Below, in pieces: positions 7,978 to 15,422 of a DNA stretch of 37,067 bases; the stretch's first letter is position 1, and the number at the start of each line of letters is the position of its first letter. Where the stretch lies: assembly GCA_028687715.1 (NCBI GenBank), contig JAQTZP010000007.1, forward strand, positions 1 to 37,067, in the 5' to 3' direction. The translations under genes were made by a program, and so were the position numbers. This DNA is from Minisyncoccota bacterium (GTDB taxonomy: Bacteria; Patescibacteriota; Minisyncoccia; Minisyncoccales; GWA2-38-27). The notes beneath the pieces are model-generated. The model saw nothing but the letters and a program-made list of their open reading frames with translations, was not told the origin of the DNA and ran no database searches.

Positions 7978-8283
7978 TTATACCTCCTGCCTGCATTTTT
8001 TGCAAATGCGGTATTTCTTTTTATTTTCAACCTTATAGCCTATTCTTGCTGCCTGGCTGCATTTAGGACAGATAATTTTTGCATCAGAGACATAGATTGG
8101 ATGGGGCAATGTTACAATCTGCCCCTTTTCCCCAGTCCTTTTCGGCCTTACGCTCTTTTTCCTTAAATTAACTCCTTCAACAATAATCTTCTCTTCTTTG
8201 GGAAGGGCTTTTATGACCTTTGCTCTCTTGCCTTTATCTTTGCCTGATATTATTAAAACTGTATCTCCTTTTTTAATCTTCAT
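7978..8283 (-). CDS. rplX: 50S ribosomal protein L24 with zinc ribbon
   Basis: 101 residues. An N-terminal KOW domain (KKGDTVLIISGKDKGK) initiates 50S assembly. The C-terminal part holds C72/C75 and C94/C97, a four-cysteine zinc ribbon found in many but not all bacterial L24 proteins. The stop is 4 bp before rplE. Confidence 0.96.
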   Translation of the reverse strand: MKIKKGDTVLIISGKDKGKRAKVIKALPKEEKIIVEGVNLRKKSVRPKRTGEKGQIVTLPHPIYVSDAKIICPKCSQAARIGYKVENKKKYRICKKCRQEV

Positions 8284-8288
8284 AATTA

Positions 8289-8657
8289 TTAAATTAAATC
8301 CTGGGCTAAAGTAGCTATTCTCTCAAATCCCTTATCTTTTAATTCTCTTGGAATCGGACCGAATATTCTTCCTCCTCTTGGATTCTTGTTCGCCTCAATA
8401 ACAACTGCGGCATTCTCGTCAAAGCGAATGTAAGAGCCGTCAGCCCTTCTAAAAGCTTTTTTCTGCCTGACTATCACTGCTTTTACCACCTCATGCTTTT
8501 TAACTATTCTTCTGGGTTCAGCTACTTTCACTGCTCCAACAATAATATCGCCTATCTGAGCGTATCTTCTCCTTGTACCCCCTAAAACCTTGATGCATTG
8601 GATAATCTTTGCCCCGGAATTATCAGCTATTTTTAATATTGTTCTTGGTTGAATCAT
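8289..8657 (-). CDS. rplN: 50S ribosomal protein L14
   Basis: 122 residues, standard length. It opens [17 protein letters not shown] and contains [18 protein letters not shown] and [13 protein letters not shown], all strongly conserved in L14. It forms an intersubunit bridge near the 16S h14. It is followed by rplX after 5 bp. Confidence 0.98.
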   Translation of the reverse strand: MIQPRTILKIADNSGAKIIQCIKVLGGTRRRYAQIGDIIVGAVKVAEPRRIVKKHEVVKAVIVRQKKAFRRADGSYIRFDENAAVVIEANKNPRGGRIFGPIPRELKDKGFERIATLAQDLI

Positions 8658-8664
8658 AAATAAT

Positions 8665-8898
8665 TTAAGCTTTGTTTATTACCTTCCACCTTTTATCCCT
8701 GCTTATAGGCCTTGATTCTTCAATCGTAACCATATCGCCAACTTTTAAATCAGCCCCTTCGTAGTGAGCCTTATATTTCTTGCTGATTTTGTATCTCCTT
8801 CTATATTTCGGATGCTCTTTTATTCTTTCCACTTCAACAACCAGCGTCTTCTTCATTTTATCCGAAACAACTTTTCCTATTAATCTTCTTTTAGGCAT
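8665..8898 (-). CDS. rpsQ: 30S ribosomal protein S17
   Basis: 77 residues, an OB-fold protein and early 16S rRNA binder. The blocks [35 protein letters not shown] and [13 protein letters not shown] are diagnostic. Initiation context AAAATTATG without a Shine-Dalgarno, 4 bp after rpmC. Confidence 0.97.
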   Translation of the reverse strand: MPKRRLIGKVVSDKMKKTLVVEVERIKEHPKYRRRYKISKKYKAHYEGADLKVGDMVTIEESRPISRDKRWKVINKA

Positions 8899-8902
8899 AA
8901 TT

Positions 8903-9103
8903 TTATCTTGATTTCTTATTTATCTCTGTTAATATTCTGGCTATTTCTTTTTTAATCTTTCTTATTTCCCTTACGTTTTTTATCTTGCCGGAAGCCAAAT
9001 CAAACCTCATCTCTCTTAATCTTTCTCTTTTTAAGGATAAATCTCTTTTCAGGTCAGCTGCTGATTGGTTTTTAGACAAGATATCTTTATCTGATTTTTT
9101 CAT
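8903..9103 (-). CDS. rpmC: 50S ribosomal protein L29
   Basis: 66 residues, two antiparallel helices as expected for L29 at the polypeptide exit site. The LREMRFDLASGKIKNVREIRKIKKEIARILTE region fits the family pattern (the RFxxAxGxLxNxxxIRxxRKxIARxxT motif). It starts 2 bp after the rplP stop. Docking of trigger factor (tig is in this window) uses L23 next to L29. Confidence 0.93.
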   Translation of the reverse strand: MKKSDKDILSKNQSAADLKRDLSLKRERLREMRFDLASGKIKNVREIRKIKKEIARILTEINKKSR

Positions 9104-9105
9104 AT

Positions 9106-9522
9106 TTAACCTTCTCTTTTAATAAACTTAGTTTTAACAGGCAGCTTGTCAGACGCCTTTTTAAAAGCATCTCTTGCCTCTGGCTCTTTTATGCCTTCTA
9201 ACTCAAAAATAATTCTGCCGGGCTTTAAAGGGAATACATAATGGTCTACAGAGCCTTTTCCTCCTCCCATAGGCACTTCTGTACCTTTTCTTGTAACTGG
9301 CTTATCGGGAAAAACCCTAATCCAAAGCTTGCCTCCTTTTTTTAAGTACCTTATAATTGCGCGCCTCGCAGCTTCAATCTGTCTTGAGGTCAGCCATTTG
9401 GTTTCCATTGATTTAAGTCCGTAACTCCCGAAAACAAGCTCGGTTGCCCGGGTTTCAACCCCTTTTGAAACTCCTTTGCGCCATTTTCTATGTTTAACCT
9501 TTTTAGGCATTAATATAGCCAT
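9106..9522 (-). CDS. rplP: 50S ribosomal protein L16
   Basis: About 138 residues. MPKKVKHRKWRKG, GLKSMETKWLTSRQIEAARRA and the RVFPDKPVTRKG block with the following Gly-rich loop identify L16, which lines the A-site tRNA corridor. The start is uncertain: TTG at 9534 has GGAG 6 nt upstream but overlaps rpsC by 8 bp, ATG at 9522 lies 4 bp after the rpsC stop, and ATG at 9510 gives the usual N-terminus. The middle choice is given. Confidence 0.93.
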   Translation of the reverse strand: MAILMPKKVKHRKWRKGVSKGVETRATELVFGSYGLKSMETKWLTSRQIEAARRAIIRYLKKGGKLWIRVFPDKPVTRKGTEVPMGGGKGSVDHYVFPLKPGRIIFELEGIKEPEARDAFKKASDKLPVKTKFIKREG

Positions 9523-9526
9523 AATA

Positions 9527-10225
9527 TTAATCAAACTTTTCTCCCTTATATATCCAAATCTTTATTCCTATTACTCCGTAAGTGCAGTAAGCCTGCGATA
9601 AGCTGAAATCAATATCAGCCCTTAATGTCTGACGGGGAAGCCTGCCTTCGGAAAGCCATTCTTTTCTGGCAATCTCATTGCCGTTAAGCCGTCCTGACAG
9701 CTCAATTTTAGCGCCCTTGACCTCTTTGTTGGACATAATCTTGCTTAATACTTCCTTCATCACTCTTCTGTAAGGAATCCTTTTCTCAATTCGTCCAGCA
9801 GCCCACTCTCCGCTTAATTTTGCTGAAACCCAGGGGTTTTTTACTTCTCTTATTTCAATCCTTATTTCTTTTTTCTTATCTGCGTTTAATTCTTTTCCGC
9901 CTGAAGTGAATTTCTTGTAAAAAGAGGAGAATAGGGGTTTTCTCAAGACTTTCTGTTCTATCTCTTTTCTTAGCTTCTCAATTCCCTCACCCCCCCTGCC
10001 GATGATTAATCCTGGCCTGGCACTGGAAATAATAATATTTATCTTATTCGGAAATCTCTCTATTTCTATCTTTTCAATGCCTGTTTTGCCGATTTTATCT
10101 TCTAAGAATTTCTTGATTATAAAATCCTCCTCCACGTATCTTGCAGGTTCTTTGTGGTACCATCTTGAACCCCAATCATTTATACCCCTAATTCTGTATG
10201 ATTTTGGATGAACTTTATGAGCCAT
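9527..10225 (-). CDS. rpsC: 30S ribosomal protein S3
   Basis: 232 residues. It has the N-terminal MAHKVHPKSYRIRG, a type II KH domain with GRGGEGIEKLRKEIE, and the C-terminal S3 domain with RIEKRIPYRRVMKE. S3 forms part of the mRNA entry helicase. Between the KH loop and its last strand there is an extra loop of about 20 residues (around 95-117, KPLFSSFYKKFTSGGKELNA) that is longer than in E. coli. Confidence 0.96.
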   Translation of the reverse strand: MAHKVHPKSYRIRGINDWGSRWYHKEPARYVEEDFIIKKFLEDKIGKTGIEKIEIERFPNKINIIISSARPGLIIGRGGEGIEKLRKEIEQKVLRKPLFSSFYKKFTSGGKELNADKKKEIRIEIREVKNPWVSAKLSGEWAAGRIEKRIPYRRVMKEVLSKIMSNKEVKGAKIELSGRLNGNEIARKEWLSEGRLPRQTLRADIDFSLSQAYCTYGVIGIKIWIYKGEKFD

Positions 10226-10229
10226 ATAA

Positions 10230-10754
10230 TTAAAAAGATTTCCTTCTAAACATTTTATTTATTGCTCCCATAATTTTGGGTTTTCTGGCTTTAATTTCAG
10301 GCCTCTGTTTCTCTTTCTTCGGTTCATAAACCTCTTTTTTGACCTCTTCTTTTTTAATCTCGGGTTCTTTCTCAGGCTTTAATGCAGTTTTCTTTTTTAA
10401 ACTCTTGGTTCTTTTGCTCGGTTTAACCTCATCTAATATCAAAGTTATATGAGAAGTCTTTTTCTGAATTTGAGCTGCTTGGCCTCTTGATCTCGGCATC
10501 CATCTTTTGATTTTAGGTCCTTCATCAACAGTAATCTTTGAAATATATAGATTTTCAGGCTCTATCTGGAAGTTATTTTTTGCGCTTGAAACAGCGGAGC
10601 TTAAAAGTTTTGAAATAGGCCTTGTTGATTTCTTAACAGTAAAACTTAAAATCTCTTGAGCCTCTCCAACTCTTTTTCTTCTAATCAAATCAGCGACTAA
10701 TCGAACTTTCCTTGGCGCAATTCTTAAATAATTTAATTTTGCCTTAATCTGCAT
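10230..10754 (-). CDS. rplV: 50S ribosomal protein L22 with long charged tail
   Basis: 174 residues, whereas L22 is normally about 110. Residues 1-112 are ordinary L22 (AKLNYLRIAPRKVRLVADLIR, the exit-tunnel hairpin region MPRSRGQAAQIQKKTSHI). Residues about 113-174 form a Lys/Glu/Pro-rich, low-complexity tail ending in a basic KMFRRKSF, without recognisable domain. The tail would lie near the tunnel exit on the ribosome surface. Gene order and flanks are normal. Confidence 0.95.
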   Translation of the reverse strand: MQIKAKLNYLRIAPRKVRLVADLIRRKRVGEAQEILSFTVKKSTRPISKLLSSAVSSAKNNFQIEPENLYISKITVDEGPKIKRWMPRSRGQAAQIQKKTSHITLILDEVKPSKRTKSLKKKTALKPEKEPEIKKEEVKKEVYEPKKEKQRPEIKARKPKIMGAINKMFRRKSF

Positions 10755-10761
10755 AATGTAT

Positions 10762-11079
10762 TTATTTTCCTTCAGGAGCCGGAGCTTCGGCGCCTAATGA
10801 TTTTTTCTCTAATTCTCTCTGCATTCTGCCTCCGTGCCTCAAGAATTTGGTAGTCGGAGCAAATTCTCCTAACTTGTGCCCCACCATCTCTTCTGTTATT
10901 TTAACCGGTATGTGCTCTTTTCCGTTATGAACCTCTATTGTAAAACCAACCATCTCAGGACTTATTGCAGAGTCTCTTGCCCAAGTCTTAACCGCTCCTT
11001 TTTCTCCAGATTTAAAACTCCTGATTTTCTTTAGCAGGTTTTCATCAATATATGGACCTTTTTTTAAGCTTCTTGACAT
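10762..11079 (-). CDS. rpsS: 30S ribosomal protein S19
   Basis: 105 residues. [41 protein letters not shown] and [18 protein letters not shown] are diagnostic. S19 is in the 30S head next to S13. A short Ala/Pro-rich tail ends the protein. Confidence 0.97.
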   Translation of the reverse strand: MSRSLKKGPYIDENLLKKIRSFKSGEKGAVKTWARDSAISPEMVGFTIEVHNGKEHIPVKITEEMVGHKLGEFAPTTKFLRHGGRMQRELEKKSLGAEAPAPEGK

Positions 11080-11089
11080 AAATTAAATA

Positions 11090-11890
11090 CTATTTTTTCT
11101 TTTTTAATCTTCTTTTTAAGATATATTTATCAGTCCACCTTTTCTTTCTTGTTTTAACGCCTAAAGCTGGTTTGCCCCAGGGTGTTTTTGGATGCTTGAG
11201 ACCGATAGAAGTTCTGCCTTCTCCTCCTCCATGAGGATGATCCACAGGATTCATAGCCGAACCTCTAACAGCGGGTCTTTTGCCTCTTAATCTGGAGCTT
11301 CCTGCCTTCCTTATATCAGTATAGCGCCACTCGGGATGAGAAACCATTCCAATTGTCGCGTAGCAGTCGCCCGGCACTCTTCTTACTTCAGAAGAAGGCA
11401 TTTCAAGATTAGCGTATTTTCCTTCATAAGCCAAGACCTTGGCGCTGGTTCCTGCTGACCTGACAATCTTGCCTCCTTTTGAAGGTTCAAGCTCTATATT
11501 GAAAATCGTTGTTCCTACAGGTATATTTCTAACCTTCGTTCTATTGCCTATTTTAATTTCAGCTCTTTCAGAACAGATTATCTCGTCTCCAACTTTTATT
11601 CCATTAGGCGCCAAGAGGTAGCGCTTTTCTTTGTCTTCATACTCAACTAAAGATATAAAGGCGGTTCTGTACGGGTCATACTCCAAAGCAATAACTTTTC
11701 CTTTGATATCAAGCTTTTCCTGACCGAAATCAATAATTCTGTAAAGCTTCTTTGCTCCGCCTCCTTTATGACGCACCGTGATTCTCCCGGAGCTTGAGCG
11801 TCCGGATCTGGCTTTCAAGGATAAAAGCAGCCTTTTCTCCGGCTTTTTTCTGGTTAATATTTTCGTTGCTGATATCTTTTTCTTTCTCAT
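11090..11890 (-). CDS. rplB: 50S ribosomal protein L2
   Basis: 266 residues. The central RRVPGDCYATIGMVSHPEW block and the C-terminal MNPVDHPHGGGEGRTSIG loop, which reaches towards the peptidyl transferase centre, are conserved, including the functionally important His of that loop. The N-terminal region is somewhat shorter than the E. coli protein (273). One of the most confidently identified genes in the window. Confidence 0.98.
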   Translation of the reverse strand: MRKKKISATKILTRKKPEKRLLLSLKARSGRSSSGRITVRHKGGGAKKLYRIIDFGQEKLDIKGKVIALEYDPYRTAFISLVEYEDKEKRYLLAPNGIKVGDEIICSERAEIKIGNRTKVRNIPVGTTIFNIELEPSKGGKIVRSAGTSAKVLAYEGKYANLEMPSSEVRRVPGDCYATIGMVSHPEWRYTDIRKAGSSRLRGKRPAVRGSAMNPVDHPHGGGEGRTSIGLKHPKTPWGKPALGVKTRKKRWTDKYILKRRLKKKK

Positions 11891-11894
11891 AAAA

Positions 11895-12287
11895 TTATCT
11901 TGATATAATTTCTATCTTCTGGCCTTGTTTTAATTTTACAATAGCTTTCTTGTATCCTTTTTTCCAGCCTGAATGCCTTCCTAATCTTCTTTTTTTCTCA
12001 GAAACATTGATTATCTTAACATCTACTGCCTCAACTCCGTAAATATCTCTTACCGCTTTTTTTATCTGCAGTTTATTGGCGGAATAAAGAACTCTAAAGA
12101 TATGTTTATTATCTTTTTCAAGTTCTGTGGCTTTTTCTGTGATATGGGGGCAGTAAAGAACCAAAGAGCCTGAACTTTTCTTTTTCGGCGCCTCTGGCTT
12201 AATCTTTTCCGGCTGAATATTTTTTTCTTTAGCCTTATAAGGAATAGGTTTTTCTTCCTTTTTTTTAAAAAAATCTAAAACTGACAT
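11895..12287 (-). CDS. rplW: 50S ribosomal protein L23 with N-terminal extension
   Basis: 130 residues, about 30 longer than usual. The first ~40 residues (DFFKKKEEKPIPYKAKEKN and onward) are Lys/Pro-rich and low complexity; the L23 fold follows from LYCPHITEKATELEKDNKHIF to KKAIVKLKQGQ. L23 is the docking site for trigger factor and SRP at the tunnel exit, so the extension lies near nascent chains. Confidence 0.94.
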   Translation of the reverse strand: MSVLDFFKKKEEKPIPYKAKEKNIQPEKIKPEAPKKKSSGSLVLYCPHITEKATELEKDNKHIFRVLYSANKLQIKKAVRDIYGVEAVDVKIINVSEKKRRLGRHSGWKKGYKKAIVKLKQGQKIEIISR

Positions 12288-12291
12288 TGAT

Positions 12292-12924
12292 TTATTTGAT
12301 AAATGTTTCTTTAATAACTTTTATTGATTCTTTCGGCATAATTATATATTTATATGACATTAAATCCAAAGCATTTAAATCTTTAGCCTCTATAACTTTC
12401 ACTTTAGCTATATTCCTGGCTGATTTAAATATATTTTCATCTTTCTTAGAGGTTATTATTAAGCCTGTTCCTTTTTTCAAGAAAAACTTATCAAGCATCT
12501 CATAAACTGCTTTTGTCTTTATTCTCTCAATTTTAAGCTCGTCTAAAACAAAGATCAACTGGTCTTTTGCCTTTTGCGATAAAACCATAAACAAAGCTTT
12601 TCTTTTCATCTTCTTTGGTATTATCTTTTTAAAAACCTTTAAAGTATCGGGACCGAAAGTAACTCCTCCCCCCCTCCAAATTGGAGAACGGGTTGAACCG
12701 TGCCTTGCCCTGCCTGTTCCTTTCTGCCTCCAGGGCTTTCTGCCTCCGCCTCTTACTTCTGAACGATCTTTGACCTTAGCTATCTTCTGCCTCCTGTTTG
12801 AAGCCTGAGAAACAACCACCTGATGAAGAAAATCATAACTTAAAGGAACCTCGAATACCTCTTTAGGCAGTTCTATCTCTTTATCTGTCTTTTCTCCTTT
12901 TTGGTTATAAATAAAGGTTTTCAT
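12292..12924 (-). CDS. rplD: 50S ribosomal protein L4
   Basis: 210 residues. The RGGGRKPWRQKGTGRARHGS loop that lines the exit tunnel is conserved, and the C-terminal globular domain is complete. In E. coli L4 also represses the S10 operon by attenuation and translation block; a terminator-like hairpin does occur before rplC here, but no L4-binding element was recognised. Confidence 0.97.
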   Translation of the reverse strand: MKTFIYNQKGEKTDKEIELPKEVFEVPLSYDFLHQVVVSQASNRRQKIAKVKDRSEVRGGGRKPWRQKGTGRARHGSTRSPIWRGGGVTFGPDTLKVFKKIIPKKMKRKALFMVLSQKAKDQLIFVLDELKIERIKTKAVYEMLDKFFLKKGTGLIITSKKDENIFKSARNIAKVKVIEAKDLNALDLMSYKYIIMPKESIKVIKETFIK

Positions 12925-12937
12925 ATCTCTTGTTGTT

Positions 12938-13549
12938 TTATCCTATAATCTCCAGTAAAGTCCCTTTTCTTCCGGGCACTGCGCCGCAGACAGCTATTAA
13001 GTTTCTTTCTTGGTCAATTTTAACTATTTCTAAGTTTTTAACAGTAACGCGCTCATAACCTAATCTGCCAGGCATCTTTTTCCCTTTTATAACCCTTTCT
13101 GGAAAGCTTGTTCCTATAGAGCCGATAGTTCTTTCTTCATGCTTCGTTCCATGAGTGGCTGGCTTGCTTTTAAAACCCCATCTCTTTATTCCTCCGGCAA
13201 AACCTTTGCCTTTTGAAATGCCTGATATTTTTACCTTATCTCCTTTTTCAAAAACTGAAGCTTCAATTTTATCCCCTATATTGTACTTTGAAATATCAAT
13301 ATCACCTCTAAACTCTTTTAAATAGCGGTAGGGCTTGTTCTTTTTTGATTTAGTTATCTTTTTATCTTTAAGCTTTAAAAAGCCGATTTGGACAGCTTCG
13401 TATCCGTCTTTTTTAGAACTACTGGAATCTTTAGCCTTGATTTGGGTAATATAACAAGGCCCTGCTTCAATTAAAGTTATCGGGACAATATTTCCCTTTT
13501 CATCAAATATCTGGGACATCTCTAATTTTTGACCAAGTATGAACTTCAT
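12938..13549 (-). CDS. rplC: 50S ribosomal protein L3
   Basis: 203 residues from the ATG at 13549. The N-terminus MKFILGQKLEMSQIFDEKGN is the standard L3 opening; an in-frame extension up to 13618 runs through a strong hairpin and is rejected. The KGKGFAGGIKRWGFKSKPATHGT region includes the loop that approaches the peptidyl transferase centre. The 97-bp gap to rpsJ is the longest within the S10 block and holds the hairpin listed separately. Confidence 0.96.
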   Translation of the reverse strand: MKFILGQKLEMSQIFDEKGNIVPITLIEAGPCYITQIKAKDSSSSKKDGYEAVQIGFLKLKDKKITKSKKNKPYRYLKEFRGDIDISKYNIGDKIEASVFEKGDKVKISGISKGKGFAGGIKRWGFKSKPATHGTKHEERTIGSIGTSFPERVIKGKKMPGRLGYERVTVKNLEIVKIDQERNLIAVCGAVPGRKGTLLEIIG

Positions 13550-13560
13550 AATGTATAAAG

Positions 13561-13586
13561 AAAAACAGGGCAATAGCCCAGTTTTT
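13561..13586 (-). terminator. Terminator-like hairpin just before rplC (possible attenuator)
   Basis: AAAAAC-A-GGGC-AATA-GCCC-A-GTTTTT (plus strand) forms a 10-pair stem with one A-A opposition. On the transcribed minus strand it is followed by T-rich TGTTTTTCTTTAT. It ends 11 nt before the rplC ATG, inside the operon, so it cannot be a simple operon end. Confidence 0.7.
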
Positions 13587-13646
13587 ACAAATTTCTCTTT
13601 AACTAGACTATCTTTCAACTATTATTAATCATTGGCATCTTGGCAT

Positions 13647-13985
13647 CTATATTTTAATTTCAATATCAACCCCTGCCGGCAGATTTAAATTCATCAAAGC
13701 GTCTATCACTTCCGGGCTCGGATTTGAAATGTCTATAATCCTCTTATGAACCCTCATTTCAAACTGTTCTCTGGCATCCTTATGAATAAAAGAAGAACGG
13801 TTAACAGTATATTTATGAATTTCGGTCGGCAAAGGAACAGGTCCGGAAACTTCAATTCCGTATCTTAGGGCTGTCTCTACAATCTGCTTAGCGCTGTTGT
13901 CTATAACTTTGTAATCATAAGCCCTAAGCTTTATTCTCAGCTTGTGTCTTATTTCTTTTTCTACTGACTTCTGTTTAGTCGGCAT
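13647..13985 (-). CDS. rpsJ: 30S ribosomal protein S10 (NusE)
   Basis: 112 residues. The [27 protein letters not shown] opening and the [35 protein letters not shown] core are diagnostic. S10 serves in the 30S head and as NusE in antitermination complexes with NusB and NusG. It follows tuf after 64 bp, so the str and S10 operons are joined here as in the ancestral bacterial order. Confidence 0.98.
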   Translation of the reverse strand: MPTKQKSVEKEIRHKLRIKLRAYDYKVIDNSAKQIVETALRYGIEVSGPVPLPTEIHKYTVNRSSFIHKDAREQFEMRVHKRIIDISNPSPEVIDALMNLNLPAGVDIEIKI

Positions 13986-14012
13986 CTTAGAAAAGAACCT
14001 GTTTAAATTAAA

Positions 14013-14037
14013 TGTCAGCTAATAATCTTAGCTGACA
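14013..14037 (-). terminator. Perfect 10-bp hairpin between tuf and rpsJ
   Basis: TGTCAGCTAA and TTAGCTGACA pair perfectly around a 5-nt loop. The following minus-strand sequence is T-rich but interrupted (TTTAATTT), so termination would be weak. It could reduce expression between tuf and rpsJ or mark an RNA processing site. No separate rpsJ promoter was seen. Confidence 0.5.
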
Positions 14038-14049
14038 ATTAATCTTTTT

Positions 14050-15249
14050 CTAATTGATAATCTTTGTTACAACGCCAGCTCCTACTGTTTTTCCGCCTTC
14101 TCTGATAGCAAATCTTTGTTTTTCTTCAAGAGCAACCGGCGCAATTAATTTAATCTTTAAATTAACGGTATCTCCGGGCATTACCATCTCTGTTCCCTCA
14201 GGCAAAGTAGCCTCACCGGTGACATCAGTGGTTCTAATGTAAAATTGGGGCTTATACCCTGCAAAAAAAGGAGTATGGCGTCCGCCCTCTTCTTTGGTTA
14301 AAATATATACCTCTGCTTCAAACTCAGTGTGAGGGGTAACAGTTCCCGGCTTTGCCATAACCTGACCTCTCTCAATTTCCTCTTTTTTAATGCCTCTTAA
14401 CAAGATACCGACATTATCTCCTGCCTGACCTTCATCCAATATCTTATTAAACATTTCAATGCTTACAGCCACTGTTTTATAAGTAGGACGAAGCCCGATA
14501 ACCTCCACTTCTTCGTTCTGCTTGACTACCCCTCTTTCAATTCTTCCAGTAGCCACTGTGCCTCTTCCTTCAATTGAGAAAACATCTTCAACTGCCATCA
14601 AGAATGGCTTTTGAGTGTCTCTTGTCGGTTCTGGTATATACTCATCAAGCGCTTTCACCAATTCTAAAATAGGCTTAGCTGATTCATCGTCAGCTGATTT
14701 GGCTTCAAGGGCTTTTAAGGCTGAACCCCTGATAATTGGAATCTCGTCTCCAGGATATTCATATTTCTTTAAAAGCTCTCTTATCTCTGATTCAACCAAG
14801 TCTATGATTTCCGGGTCGTCAACCATATCGCATTTGTTTAAAAAGACCACAATAGAAGGAATGCCTACCTGAAGAGCCAAAAGAATATGTTCTCTGGTTT
14901 GAGGCATTGGGCCGTCTGGAGCAGACACAACCAGTATTGCGCCGTCCATTTGAGCGGCACCAGTAATCATGTTTTTAATATAATCGGCATGTCCGGGACA
15001 ATCTATGTGGGCGTAATGCCTTTTATCTGATTCGTATTCCAGATGAGAAACAGAAATCGTAAGACCTCTGGCTTTTTCCTCTGGAGCGGCATCAATCTGG
15101 TCAACGCTTCTCTCAGTTGCTTTTAAGCCTTTTAAGCTAAGGACATGAAGAATCGCCGCGGTTAAGCTTGTTTTACCGTGGTCTACGTGGCCGATAGTGC
15201 CGATATTTATATGGGGTTTTACCCTTTCGAATTTTTCTTTTCCTGCCAT
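14050..15249 (-). CDS. tuf: Elongation factor Tu
   Basis: 399 residues. It carries aminoacyl-tRNA to the ribosome as a GTPase. The G motifs are GHVDHGKT (20-27), DCPGH (83-87) and NKCD (138-141); domains II and III follow. The start is the ATG at 15249; the 12-residue upstream extension is atypical. In switch I the sequence TISVSHLEY replaces the common TINTxHVEY, while the Mg-coordinating Thr is kept. A separate promoter upstream suggests extra transcription independent of fusA. Confidence 0.98.
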   Translation of the reverse strand: MAGKEKFERVKPHINIGTIGHVDHGKTSLTAAILHVLSLKGLKATERSVDQIDAAPEEKARGLTISVSHLEYESDKRHYAHIDCPGHADYIKNMITGAAQMDGAILVVSAPDGPMPQTREHILLALQVGIPSIVVFLNKCDMVDDPEIIDLVESEIRELLKKYEYPGDEIPIIRGSALKALEAKSADDESAKPILELVKALDEYIPEPTRDTQKPFLMAVEDVFSIEGRGTVATGRIERGVVKQNEEVEVIGLRPTYKTVAVSIEMFNKILDEGQAGDNVGILLRGIKKEEIERGQVMAKPGTVTPHTEFEAEVYILTKEEGGRHTPFFAGYKPQFYIRTTDVTGEATLPEGTEMVMPGDTVNLKIKLIAPVALEEKQRFAIREGGKTVGAGVVTKIIN

Positions 15250-15341
15250 TTTATAAATAAACAATAAACAAGAATTAAAGAACAATTAATCTAAATTGTC
15301 CATTGAATGCTGTTTACTGCCGTTAAAATTATATATTTAAT

Positions 15342-15370
15342 AATTTAATAAAAATAATGACAAATGTCAA
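15342..15370 (-). promoter_or_regulatory. tuf promoter candidate
   Basis: Minus-strand TTGACA (15365-15370) and TAAATT (15342-15347) are spaced by 17 bp in the 173-bp fusA-tuf gap. A start near 15335 gives a leader of about 86 nt. The -35 box is part of an inverted repeat TGACA-TT-TGTCA. A second TTGACT with TTAAAT lies further upstream, so two starts are possible. Confidence 0.6.
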
Positions 15371-15422
15371 TATTTTAACTTATCTTATATTTAAGCAAAT
15401 AATATAAAATAAGTCAATTGTT

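Noticed and set aside
7974-8030. Longer rplE overlapping rplX
   Set aside because: The GGAGG site 9 nt before the ATG at 7973 fixes the start.
12938-13618. Longer rplC with 23 extra N-terminal residues
   Set aside because: The extra part runs through a terminator-like hairpin and has no similarity to L3; MKFILGQKLEM is the standard N-terminus.
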